This document shows, piece by piece, positions 48,477 through 60,065 of a DNA stretch of 64,000 bases. Both the position numbers and the translations under genes were made by a program. How positions within the stretch are numbered: position 1 is the stretch's first letter; every line of letters starts with the position of its first letter. Below the pieces are notes generated by a model, which was given only the letters and a program-made list of their open reading frames with translations, did no database searches and was not told the origin of the DNA. The DNA lies in assembly GCA_013368325.1 (NCBI GenBank), contig JAACJK010000163.1:682001-746000 (forward strand), given 5' to 3'. The stretch comes from Ephemerocybe angulata (lineage: Eukaryota > Basidiomycota > Agaricomycetes > Agaricales > Psathyrellaceae).

Positions 48477-50019
48477 CTACAAGATACTCTCTAACAGCTT
48501 GACTACTCGTTCAACTTCGTAATTCTGGTTCTGGGTTCCCAGCGCCCCCTCCGCAACGGACAACAAGGCGTCTTGAGGAACCTTGTATGCAGACAAGGTG
48601 GTATCAAGACCTAAGTCTACAACGAGGCTGCGGGAAGCATGAGTAGTTGAATCAACAATTAGTGTACCGACACTTACTTCTTAATCAGCGAAGCAAGCTT
48701 TAGAACGTCTCCTTCCAGTGATCCTGTCGAAGGCTCCCTTAGGTAGAACAGGGCCCCGGCGAGCCACTTCTTGTCATCTTCGCTCCCTACATCGGCCTTC
48801 ATAACTACTGTTGGGGCAAGGGTCAGGCACTACCAGTCCTCAGGGTCAGCCAGCGATCGTAAAAGGATTCCTGAGGCAAGCCTCACCGAGGTTATGCCAT
48901 GGGGGATGCTGAAACGAGCCCCGAGTTTATGACCAAGTGAATGAGAGATGCCGAGGGCGCTACGCAATTACTTCGGTCAGCAGCTAAATCTGCATTATAC
49001 TACTGAAGGTAATTACCTGTATTTTTGAAGCTTCATAGGCCAAAGGCTCATCCAAGAGGCCAGCTGCAACCGTTGCCTATATTCCACATTGGTTGGATCC
49101 TTCTTTGAAGCCGGCAGGTAGTGGAACATGTCCTTCAGGGCAGCGTACATGAGCTGCTTGACTGGGAAGGAAACGCCGGGACGATAGAGATTTTCTAAAG
49201 CGGAACCGTGAGTGCCATATCGGGTTCGTCAATTAAGAGTCAACATGCCCACTGCATGGTCCAAAGAGCGGATGCCAGTCGACAGCCTTTGTAATCCGAT
49301 AGTCAGTACTGTGTTAGAACCCGTAAGATTGATGACATACCACAAGCGCTCAGGTGTTGGGAGGGTCAATTCTCCATCTAGAATGATACCTGCTGGAGCC
49401 AGATCCTGCGAGGACACAGCGATCTTCTCCCCCTCATCATTCGTGAACCCAGCCCCTATCTAGTCTGGCTTCAGTCATTGGTCCATCTGGCAGGAGGTGA
49501 TATAGATAGCTCACGCTATACTCTGCGGCACTCAAAGTGGTCGGGATCGCAATCTGCTTCAGCGTCGCGCCTCCGGTCTCCAACTGGATATTGTACAAGA
49601 TAGCTTTCGACCCATCGATAGGCGAGCCTCCGCCAACAGAAACGATGACGTCGCACCCGTTCTCCTTGAAGATCCTAATGCCCTCGCGGATACCAGCAAT
49701 CGGGGTGTGCTCCCCAATGCCGTAGAAGGTAGCACCATGGGCGTCACGTTCCTTAAGAATACTCTCCACTCGTTTCACTACGTCCGTCTGGAATTCAACG
49801 ATGAATATAGCAGCCCAAAGGGGGATTTGTAGACAGCACCTTGTCATGAAGAGAACGCCCAGTGACGACGAGGGCCTTCTTTACGTTGAGCGTATCAAGA
49901 AGTGCCGGCAAGGCGGTGGCTACAGAGCCAGGTCCATAGTAGATGCCCTTAAGGGTGTCTGTCCAGCCATAGAAGCCGCTCAGGGTGTCTTGAGGAGGGG
50001 TATCGTCCAGAGTCGACAT
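48477..50019 (-). CDS. Iron-dependent alcohol dehydrogenase / maleylacetate reductase-like
   Basis: About eight exons, about 380 residues. A Rossmann-like half (GIYYGPGSVATALPALLDTL, VSVGGGSPIDGSKAILYN, IAIPTTLSAAEYS) is followed by the metal-binding helical half. SLDHAV and HSLGHKLGARFSIPHG supply histidines for Fe(II). This is the maleylacetate-reductase branch of group III alcohol dehydrogenases; in fungi it ends the hydroxyquinol route of aromatic breakdown. The intron after SLDHAV (49195-49248) starts with GC rather than GT. Only this junction gives the family sequence ENLYRPGVSFPVKQLMYAAL. Substrate is inferred. Confidence 0.85.
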
Positions 50020-50466
50020 GAGATTGAATCAAGCGTCAAGGTTCTACGAAGAATCCGAGTGTCGCCTTAAGTATTGTTCCAAAGGTCTCCACAAGGCCGT
50101 AGCCAGTATCGACATCACAAAGACGGCCTTCGTCAAAACGCGTGACACGCCCTCACACCGAGATACATCCTCTTTCAGGCGTTTTTGCCCACCGTTCGCC
50201 ACGAGAGTCGCTGAATTTATCCTAGAAGAGCTTCGGCTTCGTAATCCTCAATGAAAGGATGGACATTCGTGGATATGCTGGCACCTTGAGGACTGGTGGG
50301 CGCACGCATGAGAGAAAGTGATCAAAAGAGGTGAAGGGGTTTTGTAAAGGTTGCGAATGAAGTAATGACGACAAGGCCCGGTCGGGCCCGGAGTCCAGCC
50401 GTCCAGCACGTTGAGGATTGCCGCCATTAAGGTGGACATGGTTGGCCCATTTTCGTCAGAGCCAAT
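50020..50466. promoter_or_regulatory. Divergent spacer, Fe-ADH / flavin reductase-like gene
   Basis: 447 bp between divergent starts of two likely redox enzymes. No clear motif; co-regulation is only suggested by layout. Confidence 0.35.
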
Positions 50467-51750
50467 ATGTCGAGCAATGGTCGAGCCTTTTTGGCCTTGG
50501 GTCGCGGTCTGAGGTCAAGATGCCAAGCCGCCCCAATCCGCGTCCGAGTTCAGGTCTGCAATCATTCCACGCGATCTACCCCGCACCTTGATGGCGAACA
50601 CTCACCCACTTTGACGCCCAACCACCAACCCCAAGATGCCGCGGCAAAAGCCTCTCACACCGTCGACGATATATCTGAGCTCCCTCTACTGGACCATACG
50701 AGGAGGCTGACGTATACTCAGAGCCCGAATCCCGCGTGGAAGCTGGGTCAGAAGATGGCAGAATTGGCAGAGGAGGATGCTCGACGGAAGCACTGGGACA
50801 TGGGGACTACATCGCCCAGGTAAATCTCCGGTCTGGGCTCCTTTCGAATCAGAGTCAGCGAGGCATTGGTGCTTATACGCACGACCAACAGAGATGCATA
50901 CAAGCTCATGACATCTGCTATCATCCCGCGGCCCATTGCGTTCGTATCGACCATATCCAACGAAGGGATACCAAATCTTGCTCCTTTCAGGTATGCAAAC
51001 CACCCGTCTTGTGGTGAGGGCGGGGGAATTAATACTTTTCGACAGTTACTTCTCTATGGTGAATACCAGCCCTTCATGGTAATGGTCAAAATCAAACTCA
51101 AGTCCTGGTTAACCAGGTCTCGCATAACCCACCGATGGTTAGCATATCTTTCAGTATCTCCAGACGGCGCCCAAAGGACACACGAGAAAATATACTCAGC
51201 ACACGGGAGTTCACTGTAAACATCATCAGCGAGTCCTTCGTCGAAGCAGCGAACGCAACTTCGGTCGAATCGCCCGCGACGACTGACGAATGGATCCTGA
51301 GCGGGTTGACACCCAAGCCGAGCGTGTGTTCTATTAATTATCGTCGTATCTATCCTACTGGCTAAGCATCGCTTGAGTTTAGCTCTCAGTGAAACCTCCT
51401 CTTGTCCATGAAAGCTCTGTGTCCTTGGAATGCGAGGTACACTCCCCTACCTAGCGCACACCCAATCTCGGTTGGCTTACTTCGGTTTCTTAACACAGCT
51501 ATATAGCTTTCAAGACATATGCGCCCCCAGAACCTCACACATCACCACCACCGTCGTACTGGGGCTCATCAAGCACATGCACGTCCGTGAAAATGTCCTC
51601 GATGACACCGGCGAAGCGGTCGATCCAGGCAAGCTCCAGCCAGTGTCCAGGCTGGGAGGTGTGCGGTACGGCAGGGTAACCGAGGCGTTCGAACTGCCAA
51701 GAATTGATTGGGACGCGATGGGAGGTTCGTATAATGGTTTGTTGGGTTAA
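50467..51750 (+). CDS. Flavin reductase-like FMN-binding split-barrel protein
   Basis: Six exons, about 320 residues. The core signature is DAYKLMTSAIIPRPIAFVST then ISNEGIPNLAPFSYFSMVSH NPP, as in the flavin-reductase/DIM6-NTAB family. Later parts are REFTVNIISESFVEAANATS, SVSLECELYSFQDI and VLGLIKHMHVREN. The first 118 residues are poorly conserved; they begin with Arg-rich sequence (RGLRSRCQAAPIRVRVQV) that could be a mitochondrial leader. The substrate is unknown; such proteins reduce FMN or act as oxygenase partners. The third exon is tiny and encodes SYFSM. Confidence 0.85.
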
Positions 51751-52218
51751 GTGGGTCTTTACCTTCCAACGAAAAGGTCGATTCTGATTGAATTTTAGGA
51801 ATGGATCCATCTAACACGTATCTTGTATCTCGTTTCGATCTCTGTCTTGGTATCATGCAATGCACATATGCCTATAATCCGGGGTTATATGTCAAATACT
51901 GAGTAATATTCAATCTTCCTGGATTTGTGTAGTCTTTGGGTTTTAGAAAATGGTACCTCACATTCACTGACCCTGTGTAGCTGGCTGGACGTCGAGGCGA
52001 TCCACTCAGACTCTAGACTGCGTCATAGCCCGACAGACGCGCCGAGCGCCATCAAAATTCATCAAGCGCCATTACCAAATGGTCGTGGCTCAACGAAATT
52101 CCGCTTGGTCACCCACCACCGTCATAACGCGCCTGCTTGATGATGGATACCGTCGTTCTTCTCACTATCTCCCACTAGGCCTTTGCTTTCCGTCCCCCTC
52201 GTCGTCCATACCTTCAAC

Positions 52219-53776
52219 ATGGTAGCCCACGACGAGAAACGGCCTCCTCGAGGCCAAGCAGCAAAATCTGCAGTCTCTGTTTTCATTCGGTGCGTCCAGA
52301 AATTTTTATATGGCCTTCGTTAGCTCTCCAAATGCTCATGTTGGTTTAGAAAAGCCCATCCTGCTCTGTTCACCATAATCATGGGTTTGTTACCTTAGTG
52401 TCCTCCTCGAAGCGACGGGTTAGCTTACCCTGCCAAACGCACCAGCCACTGGCATAATCAGCATGCTCTTCTCCGAATTCCCGTACGGAAAGAATACTAG
52501 GGCCATGATGATTTTATCCACCGTATTCTTCTTCCTTAATCTCACCATGATGTGCACCTTCGCGTCGTGCTTCGTCACCAAGCACCTCCTTTACCGCGAT
52601 CGGTGGCGGGCCCTCATGCGGAAACCGACAGCGAGTTTATATCTCGGGGCCTTTCCCATGGGACTTTGTACGTTGCTTAATGTCTCGATTGACGTGCTAC
52701 ACGACTTCTTTGGATGGGGAAAAGGACCGTATATCTACTTTCTGTGGGGTGTCTGGTGGATCGTGGCCGTGATCGGAGCCCTTTGCTGTTGGTCTGGTGT
52801 TCATGCGATGTGCGTAATCAGCTCAACTTTTCTCCCTCTCATCTAGGCTAACACGATCTGCACCTATTGACAGGTCTACTTTACAAAAGCATTCGCTCGG
52901 CACCATGGCCCCGTCATGGCTCCTCCCCGTCACAACCCTCACTGTCGTAGCCTCTTCCGGCAGTATCATGGCAAACGCCCTTCTCCAGCACTCCCCGCAC
53001 CACGCCCTGATCGGCACTGTCACCTCCGTCTTCCTCGTCACCTCCGGCCTGTGCCTCGGTCTCATGGTCCTCACCCTCTATCTCGCGCGTCTCATCATCT
53101 ACGGAATCCCGGCTGGGGGGGCCATCCTCTCCGTGTTCCTCCCTCTCGGAACGACGGGCCAGTCTGGATTCGCGTTCTACCTCGCGGGGCAGAACTTCCG
53201 CGCGATCCTGCCGTACGAACATGCAGGCACGAGCTCGTTTTTAAATCATGCGTGGACGGGGGAGATGCTGTATGTCGTTTGCATAAGTTCAGCGTTCGTT
53301 TTGTGGACGCTGGCTACGATGTGGATGATATTTGCACTGCTAGCCCTTCGCACGAGCTTGAAGGAGGCGAGACCGTCTTTTGGAATGTCCTTCTGGGGGC
53401 TTGTTTTCCCAAATGTAAGTGGCATGATACTCCTTGGCTTTGCAAGTCACTCGACTTCCGAACTGTTGAACCGCAATACTGACTCTGGAGATAGGGTGTC
53501 TATGCCAACCTCACCATAACCCTCGGCACGGCTTTCGACTCGAACGGCTTCCGGATATTCGGCGCCGTATACGCTGTCATTGTCTTCCTCCTCTGGATAT
53601 GCATTTCATTCAGATCGTTCTTCGAGCTGGAGCAAGTCTCCTTACCGAAAATCATGGACGGCAAGGAAGGCGACTCGGACACTCTGAACGACATAGATGC
53701 GGACGATGCGGACACAGTGGACATACCAGTCGCCGTGGGAGATGGCCGGCACGAGGAGCAGCAGCAAGTGGTTTAG
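52219..53776 (+). CDS. SSU1: SSU1-type (TDT/SLAC1) efflux carrier
   Basis: Five exons, about 400 residues. About ten transmembrane helices are visible, such as LYLGAFPMGLCTLLNVSID, IYFLWGVWWIVAVIGALCCW, MVLTLYLARLIIYGIPAGG and AVYAVIVFLLWICISF. The start motif KAHPALFTIIMATGIISMLF corresponds to the HPaxF...mgTG signature of the tellurite-resistance/dicarboxylate transporter family. SWLLPVTTLTVVASSGSIMA and NFRAILPYEH fit yeast Ssu1, the plasma-membrane sulfite exporter. The C-terminus is acidic and cytosolic. Malate transport (Mae1 type) is the main alternative. Confidence 0.85.
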
Positions 53777-53920
53777 AACACTGGCGTGCATTCAAAGGTA
53801 CGGGCCAGGCTCAACGGGACCGTAACCGTTCAACATGGTCGATGCGTACGGTCTCCCAAAGCCTTTACAACTGTCCCGGATTTCCTCTGTAACTACAATG
53901 TATGTTATGTATAAAATACT

Positions 53921-54114
53921 GTATAATATCCAGGCTCCTAACCACCCGACGTGGGAGCCGCTACTTACAATCCGAGACGAACACAACCTCCTCCCTGTAA
54001 TCAGTACTACATCCGATATCAATAAATCATGATGGACTTAGAATTTCCGTCTCTGTCCCCTCATCCCTCGGATTGTAGCGGCTCCAACGTCGGTGGTTAG
54101 GAGCCTGTATAATA
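53921..54114. mobile_element. Fold-back (MITE-like) inverted repeat element
   Basis: The left arm 53921-53977 and the right arm 54067-54114 are inverted copies: AGGCTCCTAACCACC, GACGT, GGAGCCGCTAC and CAATCCGAG are shared with small indels. Each arm is about 50 bp, separated by about 90 bp of unrelated sequence. No coding capacity. The ends read TATAATA on both sides. This is the form of a non-autonomous DNA element or of a strong hairpin 3' of the SSU1-like gene; no target-site duplication could be fixed with confidence. Confidence 0.6.
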
Positions 54115-55866
54115 CCCTCATATAATTAAATGGAAGGTAGACCCAAATGGAAGATAGATGTTGAAAGATCGTGTCAACATTCTGCCTTCACTTGTTGTCT
54201 GATTGTTGAACGAGGGAGAAGGAGCCTGGGGGTATTAGGCTGGAAACCTTGGTCTTCGTACCCTTGCGAACTCGGTGATGCAAACCAGATTGAAATACGG
54301 AGAGAAGCTTGGAATTCATCATCTTTCCCGGTGCGCGCAACAAACTACCACCCGCCCACCATCTTTGGGGCCCTGGACCCTTCTCCCTGATAACTGGCTT
54401 CTATGATCTGTGAAACAGTCACATCTTCGGGAAGGACGGAAATTTGACCTCTAGAAGGTGCAACCGAAATGGACCAAAAGCAACTAATGACTTCCGTCTA
54501 CCACTCCAATCGCCGTGCCTTGACATCCCTTCACAGATTATAGGGTCGGCTGTACATGTGTTCAGTCCACCGAACATTCACTTCAACGGAACGAGTGCAG
54601 GGCTTGGCATGATATCCAAAGAAAACCCTGCTAGGTCAAGTGACACTTTATTTCCTTGGCTTTTGGAATGCATCGCAGAATCCTCACCGCATAAGACCTA
54701 AGAAGGTCCTTGGATGATCATGATCATCAGGCCAACCAGATGGGACGCGTTTCACCTCGCTTTTAGGCTTCATTCACTCGGAGAGCTGTACATTCTGGGT
54801 ACCAAGCAATCAATGGCTTTAGAAGACTTAATGCTAGCTGAATTCCCCTCCCAGGGTCTCGGACGCGAGTGGCGGAGCATAGAAACAGAACAATGGTGTT
54901 CCCTCTGTACATCTACACGCCCTCTTCATATGTCACCGCACCCCACCTTCTCACCCACCGCTGATGATCTTTTTCTCTCATGGGATCTCACCTGACACTC
55001 CCTGGACATACATAGCTCTATCTCCGTTGTCCACAACATCACCGCAAACGGATGGCAAAGTTAGGCGGGTAAGCGCTTAGCGAGCGCCTAACGTTGTTTG
55101 AGCGTGGAAAACGCTCCTTCCCGAGCGCCTCGCAGATACGCGACGCTATATTGAGCGTTTGGGTGCGCTCGGCATGACGCTCACTCCGCGGAAGGTTCGA
55201 CTCGACGATCGTGGATTCGTGTCCCATGTGCTTCCCCATTTGCCGAAACGCTTGTCTATTATCGTGTGTAGGCCAGCGAGCGCTGTGATGCATAATAATT
55301 CTGAGTTGTTCAAGCAGATCTTTCCTCCGCCGATATTCTCTTTACACCCGACGTCTTCGCGTGTGTAGGCCTTCTCCCAGGCCTTCTGTTTGTATGCATG
55401 CGGCAGGTGCATACTTGCAGAAGCTACGACGTTAACAAGTTACATCAGGAACGACGGCAGTGGGTACATCCATGGTGATAATCCCCCTTCTTTGATTTCA
55501 TGTAACTGCAGGTCTGACCTGAGCGCTACCTGAAGTATAGCGCCAATCCATCCCATCAAACCTCGAGGTGATTTCTCTTGAACCATGTTTTTTTGGGTAT
55601 TCATAGATGCTCGAGTCGTCGCCTTACTTATCTTCACTGGCCTCATAGATCATGGCCTTGCGTTTTAGCTTCTGCGAGGCAAGTGTAACACCAACATCAT
55701 TCAGAGGTCATATTGAGGGCACAGCACCCTGAAGAACTGCCGGAAGCTGAGATCACTGCGGTTCCAGGTAAGCAGGTAACACCGACAAAGTACAACAACC
55801 AAAAGGTACTTAGCAGACTTCGAAAGGGTATGCACTTTGGATGAGCTCGTGCCAAGGGCACGGAAG

Positions 55867-56433
55867 CTAATGTATGCTGTGCGGGGCGAGTAGGGGATTC
55901 CCTGGGATTCCTGTGATATCTATCTGCCTGTGTCTGGTGCCACTATAGCCTTGATGGAGAATCTGAACCTCAACTGAGATAGCTTCTTCCTCCATTGTCT
56001 CAAGACCATCTGACTGAAGCTCATAAATGTTGTGAGGTAGCTGGTAAGAATCATACTCTGGAAGCTGCCACTTGGTCTTAGGGTAGTCATCATCTCCTGT
56101 AACCCCGTTTCCACTGCAAAATAACTCCAAGAGGTGAGCTCGGAGGAGTCATACCTTCCTCCATTGCCGGAGTATATGTGATAAGTCCTTGGTCAGCCTG
56201 TCGTACCTGACACCGAAGGACACCGTGCCACCCGAAGCCCACGGGATATGCTTATGGTGCATGAGAAGGCAGACTGAGAGAAGGTCAAGGTCGATCGAGC
56301 TTCTTCCGAGGTGCGATGAAAATCCTGATGGTATTGCTACAAGCCTGGCGTGTTCCGACTCGAAGAGCTGGAAAAGGCGTTGCGGGACTGCCATTGACCC
56401 TACGTAGACCAGAGGGAAGGCCCATGGAGTCAT
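55867..56433 (-). other. Doubtful hypothetical gene or remnant
   Basis: Two protein-like stretches lie end to end on the minus strand. An ATG at 56433 begins MTPWAFPLVYVGSMAVPQRL and reaches SHILRQWRKV. The next stretch, LFCSGNGVTGDDDYPKTKWQ to GNPLLAPHSIH, ends at a stop codon at 55867. Joining them needs an intron of only about 30 nt (GTATGA...GGAG), too short to trust. No similarity is recognised. Confidence 0.2.
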
Positions 56434-56811
56434 GCGGGATGAAACGCGTTCTATGTTTGCCTTTCGTGCGATTCAAACTGATTCGGGCGAGTCCAGGGGT
56501 ATATTTCAACATTTGATAAAGAGAAATTGAGCGGCACCCTACAACGGAGACCGGGTCTAGGTAAATAATTAACGTACTATACAGGAAATAGTAACGGAGA
56601 GCGTCCTGTTCAGGGTTCATAGAATATAGCATATAGAACGTCGAATGCGGGGTGGTGGTACAATTGCAGGGGATCGAGCTGTGACCGGGTAAAGAAATAC
56701 AATAGCGGAGGAGAAGACAGAGGAAGAGCGATTGAAAAGCGTAGGGGAGCAAAATAGGCAGGAGAGTTGTCGGAAAGAGACAAATGCAGGGTCCGGACGC
56801 GCCTATCAGGC

Positions 56812-57469
56812 CTAATAATCTGACCCTGAGTCGGAATCCATCATGGAGGACCGGCTTTGTTGGTGGCGAAAGTTCAGTGGAGCAACAGGGTCGGGCTGAG
56901 CGTATAGGCTTTCGAGTTCAAGGAGGAATTTTCCTTCTTTCCAGCGTTCAGACTCCTCGTATGCTCGAACGATTTTCCATCCAAGATAGGTGTGGCAAGA
57001 GCCGCAGTTTATTTCGGACATAGTGTGGGCGCCAGTGGCCATGAGTTGGATCCCCGGCTTCGCGATGTGAACATTATAACTGCGCGAGGTAGAAGTTAAG
57101 TTGGGATATGCAGAAAGAGGCAATAAACGCACGTTTCTGTGAAAAGCGACGCTTTGCCAGAGAACCCCCGGAACGACGTGCGGGACTGAGGCGGCAACTA
57201 GCAAGGAAGAGATTAGAGCTGCTGCGCGAGTGAGAAAACCCTATGCTCACTTGTGACGAAGGGAAGAGGACGTTGTTCGAGGTGATGATAGCTTGGCAGA
57301 GCTTGCAGGTCAAAGCTCTTGGAATTTTGGGTAGGGGACGCGATGAACGCCGCGATTCGATGGATGATGGTGGTGGCGTTCCTGGGACGGATGGTAGGCG
57401 CCGCGGGGCTCGCTCCAGCTTGAGGGTTGAGGATGAGGCAGAGAAATTCGGATTATAGTAGGTGGCCAT
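56812..57469 (-). CDS. Yippee-family zinc-binding protein
   Basis: Three exons, about 180 residues. A Pro/Ser-rich N-terminal 50 residues precede the Yippee/Mis18-like domain. The first zinc knuckle is LTCKLCQAIITSNN and the second INCGSCHTYLGWKIVRA, i.e. CxxC plus CxxC. The central part SRTSFRGFSGKASLFTETYN and ERWKEGKFLLELESLYA match the family closely. Yippee proteins are small nuclear or cytosolic zinc proteins; fungal members include Moh1. The acidic tail ends SDSGSDY. Confidence 0.93.
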
Positions 57470-58059
57470 GAGGACTGGGCGGGGGAGTGAAGGCGAAACG
57501 GCGACGGCTCTTTTGTATCATGTATGTGTATTTCTATCCCTGATGCTTTCCTTTAGGGGACGTTCTCATGATGATCAATTGAGGCCGTATCGCATGTCCC
57601 AAGCCGCCGTTTGAAGCCAGTGACGGCTTCAGCACCGCAATCTTGATTCCTTGGCTTCTTCAAATCGGGAATACTGCGCGGTCTCCTTCAAGCAGTCACA
57701 TTTGACCTGTTGCATAGTTGTTGCATAGTGCTCCTGAGCGCTGGGTTCTGGCGCGTTGCGCCTGGCCCGCCCAGTGTCCAGGGCTGCCTGCACATGGCAC
57801 ACACAGCCTGGGCCGACCGCTATCACCAGAAGACAAATTGCCGAGTAGTCGGCGAGGACGCTTTTCGTACAATCTGTTGTGATGAGGTGAGGTCAATCAC
57901 GAAAGCTCGAGATAGTAGCAAGTCGGGAGAGGTCCATTTAAGCGCCAATGATGAAAGTGATGAGCCAACTCGTGCGTGCTCTCTGTAGCGTGATGTACCT
58001 GCCATCAGGGGCTTCGGAATCGAGCTTATCGTTCCTCGCTTCTCTAAACTCTGAACATC
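57470..58059. other. Divergent spacer, Yippee / allantoinase (590 bp)
   Basis: Holds both promoters; several short frames have no support. Nothing else seen. Confidence 0.45.
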
Positions 58060-59734
58060 ATGTCTGAAGTCGTAGTTTGCACTGGAAAGTATGCCCTGCT
58101 TCCCGGGAGCGATGGGCCAACTCCTGCCACCATTGTCATCGACAAGGTCTCTGGCAAGATCACAGAGATCAAAGGTGCTCACAGCTCCAGGGGGGACTTC
58201 GAGGCAGCCCACCCTGAAAGCACGATCTCCTCTTGGATAGACGCCGGCGAGCAGATAATCATCCCAGGCCTCGTCGAGTATGTATAGTTTTCCCTCATAC
58301 CGGGATCCGAATCACTCTCAATGTTCAACCATTCAATCCAGTGCACACGTTCATCTCAACGAACCTGGACGGACTGCATGGGAAGGCTTCTGGACGGGTA
58401 CACGGGCGGCAGCAGCAGGTGGTATCACCACTGTCATCGATATGCCACTGAACTCTCTCCCACCGACAACTACTGTTGCAAATCTAGAGGAGAAGCGTCA
58501 GGCAGCGGCAGGGCAATGCCACACTGATGTTGGATTCTGGGGAGGCGTTATTCCCGGAAATCAGGTTCGTGTATCTGCCACACCGACCTTATACACGGAC
58601 TGACAGCACGTTGCCCAGGAACACCTCACCCCCCTTGTCAAAGCCGGCGTTAAGGGATTCAAGTGCTTCCTCATCGAGAGTGGTGTCGATGTACGTAACT
58701 GCGCGCCCCCGATGGTGTTCCCTGACCAAGATCCACCTCCGGAAACCAGGAGTTTCCTTGTGTTACGGAACCAGACCTTCACTCGGCGATGGAAAAGTTG
58801 CAGGCACGTCGTTGAACTCCGACATTGGGACAATCCATTAACAATGCTATATGTGTAGGCGGGGTCGAGCGTACTACTTTTCCATGCTGAGCTGGACAGC
58901 GCAATCCCGAGCGTCAACAACCCGAACCCGACCCTATATAAGACTTTCCTCAACTCAAGACCCGAGCAATTCGAGGCGGATGCCATCTCACTTGTTTACA
59001 AATTGCAGAAAGCTTACCCCGACTTGCGAACACACGTCGTCCATCTCTCAGCAGCCTCGGCTCTTCCAATAATCCGACAAGCCCGACGGGAAGGGCTACC
59101 CTTGACAGTTGAAACCTGCTTTCACTACCTCTGCCTGAATGCCGAGAGCATTCCCGACGGTCATACCGAGTTCAAATGCTGCCCACCGGTCCGAGAAGAC
59201 TCGAACCGAGACGAACTCTGGAATGCGTTGAAGGAGGGAATCATCGATTGTGTCGTCTCTGATCACAGTCCCTGCGTCGTCGAACTCAAGAAAATCGATA
59301 CCGGGGACATCATGTCAGCTTGGGGCGGTATCAGCACCCTGGGTTTGGGCCTCAGTCTCCTTTGGACAGAGGCAAAGAAACGCGGTGTTCCTCTCCGCCA
59401 AGTGGTCGAGTGGATGAGCAAAAAGACAGCGGCGCACGCGAGCCTTGGAGACACGAAGGGTCAGCTCAATGTTGGCTACGATGGTGACTTCGTGCTCTGG
59501 GACCCAGAGGCATCTTTCAAGGTACGAAACTCGTAATCTTTCATTAAATTTTGAAACAAGCTGACATGGGTCTAGGTTACAAAAGAACTTTTGCAATACA
59601 AGAACAAGATCTCTCCTTACGAGGGGCTCGAACTGACAGGACGGGTAGAGAAGACCTACCTACGCGGGGAATTGGTTTACGACCGGATTGGAGGCGGATT
59701 TACTGGCTTGCCACCCAGGGGACGGTTGCTCTGA
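58060..59734 (+). CDS. DAL1: Allantoinase
   Basis: Six exons, about 460 residues. It opens the hydantoin ring of allantoin to give allantoate in purine and ureide use. The amidohydrolase metal site starts [32 protein letters not shown] has the Lys that is carbamylated in this family. VLLFHAEL and [11 protein letters not shown] add His ligands, and CVVSDHSPC gives the catalytic Asp. The intron at 58804-58858 starts GCACGT. A GT donor a few bases upstream could be used but would lose the KLQAGSS segment. The end is [13 protein letters not shown]. Expression under nitrogen limitation is expected from the pathway. Confidence 0.93.
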
Positions 59735-60065
59735 AACGCGTTCCGTTTAGCGACTTTTTGACATAGATACTCGGCCTCCAATTGACTTATGTGCTATGCT
59801 TGAAAGCAGGCGAATACTTCCTTCTTCAACTTCGCCCAATCAAAAAATGACATCACAGCTCCTACGCCTCCTTTTCAAGCGCCCGCTGAAGCGCCGACTC
59901 TCCAAAGCGATCTCAGTCTAAATTTCAGACTAATCGAAGGTTTAGGGTCAGCCCAAGACACGCAATGCATTGAAGATAGGGGTCTAACATGAGATATATA
60001 TTCTAGGAGAATACTTAGATTCGTGTAAACTTCGCCATCCAAATTATCGCTAGTCCACAACAACG
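59735..60065. other. Intergenic region (331 bp)
   Basis: 3' flank of allantoinase and promoter of the next gene in tandem. No feature recognised. Confidence 0.45.

Larger units (their letters stand above)
53777..56811. other. Gene-poor island (3.0 kb)
   Basis: No gene with credible exons. It contains a fold-back repeat (53921-54114), a 16-bp perfect palindrome (54713-54728), a GAGCGC/GCGCTTAG-rich stretch with short hairpins (55073-55175), an isolated open stretch 55100-55368, and a questionable minus-strand open stretch at 55867-56433. Confidence 0.6.

Noticed and set aside
54130..54995. Short open frames in the gene-poor island
   Set aside because: They do not join through plausible introns and have no recognisable sequence.
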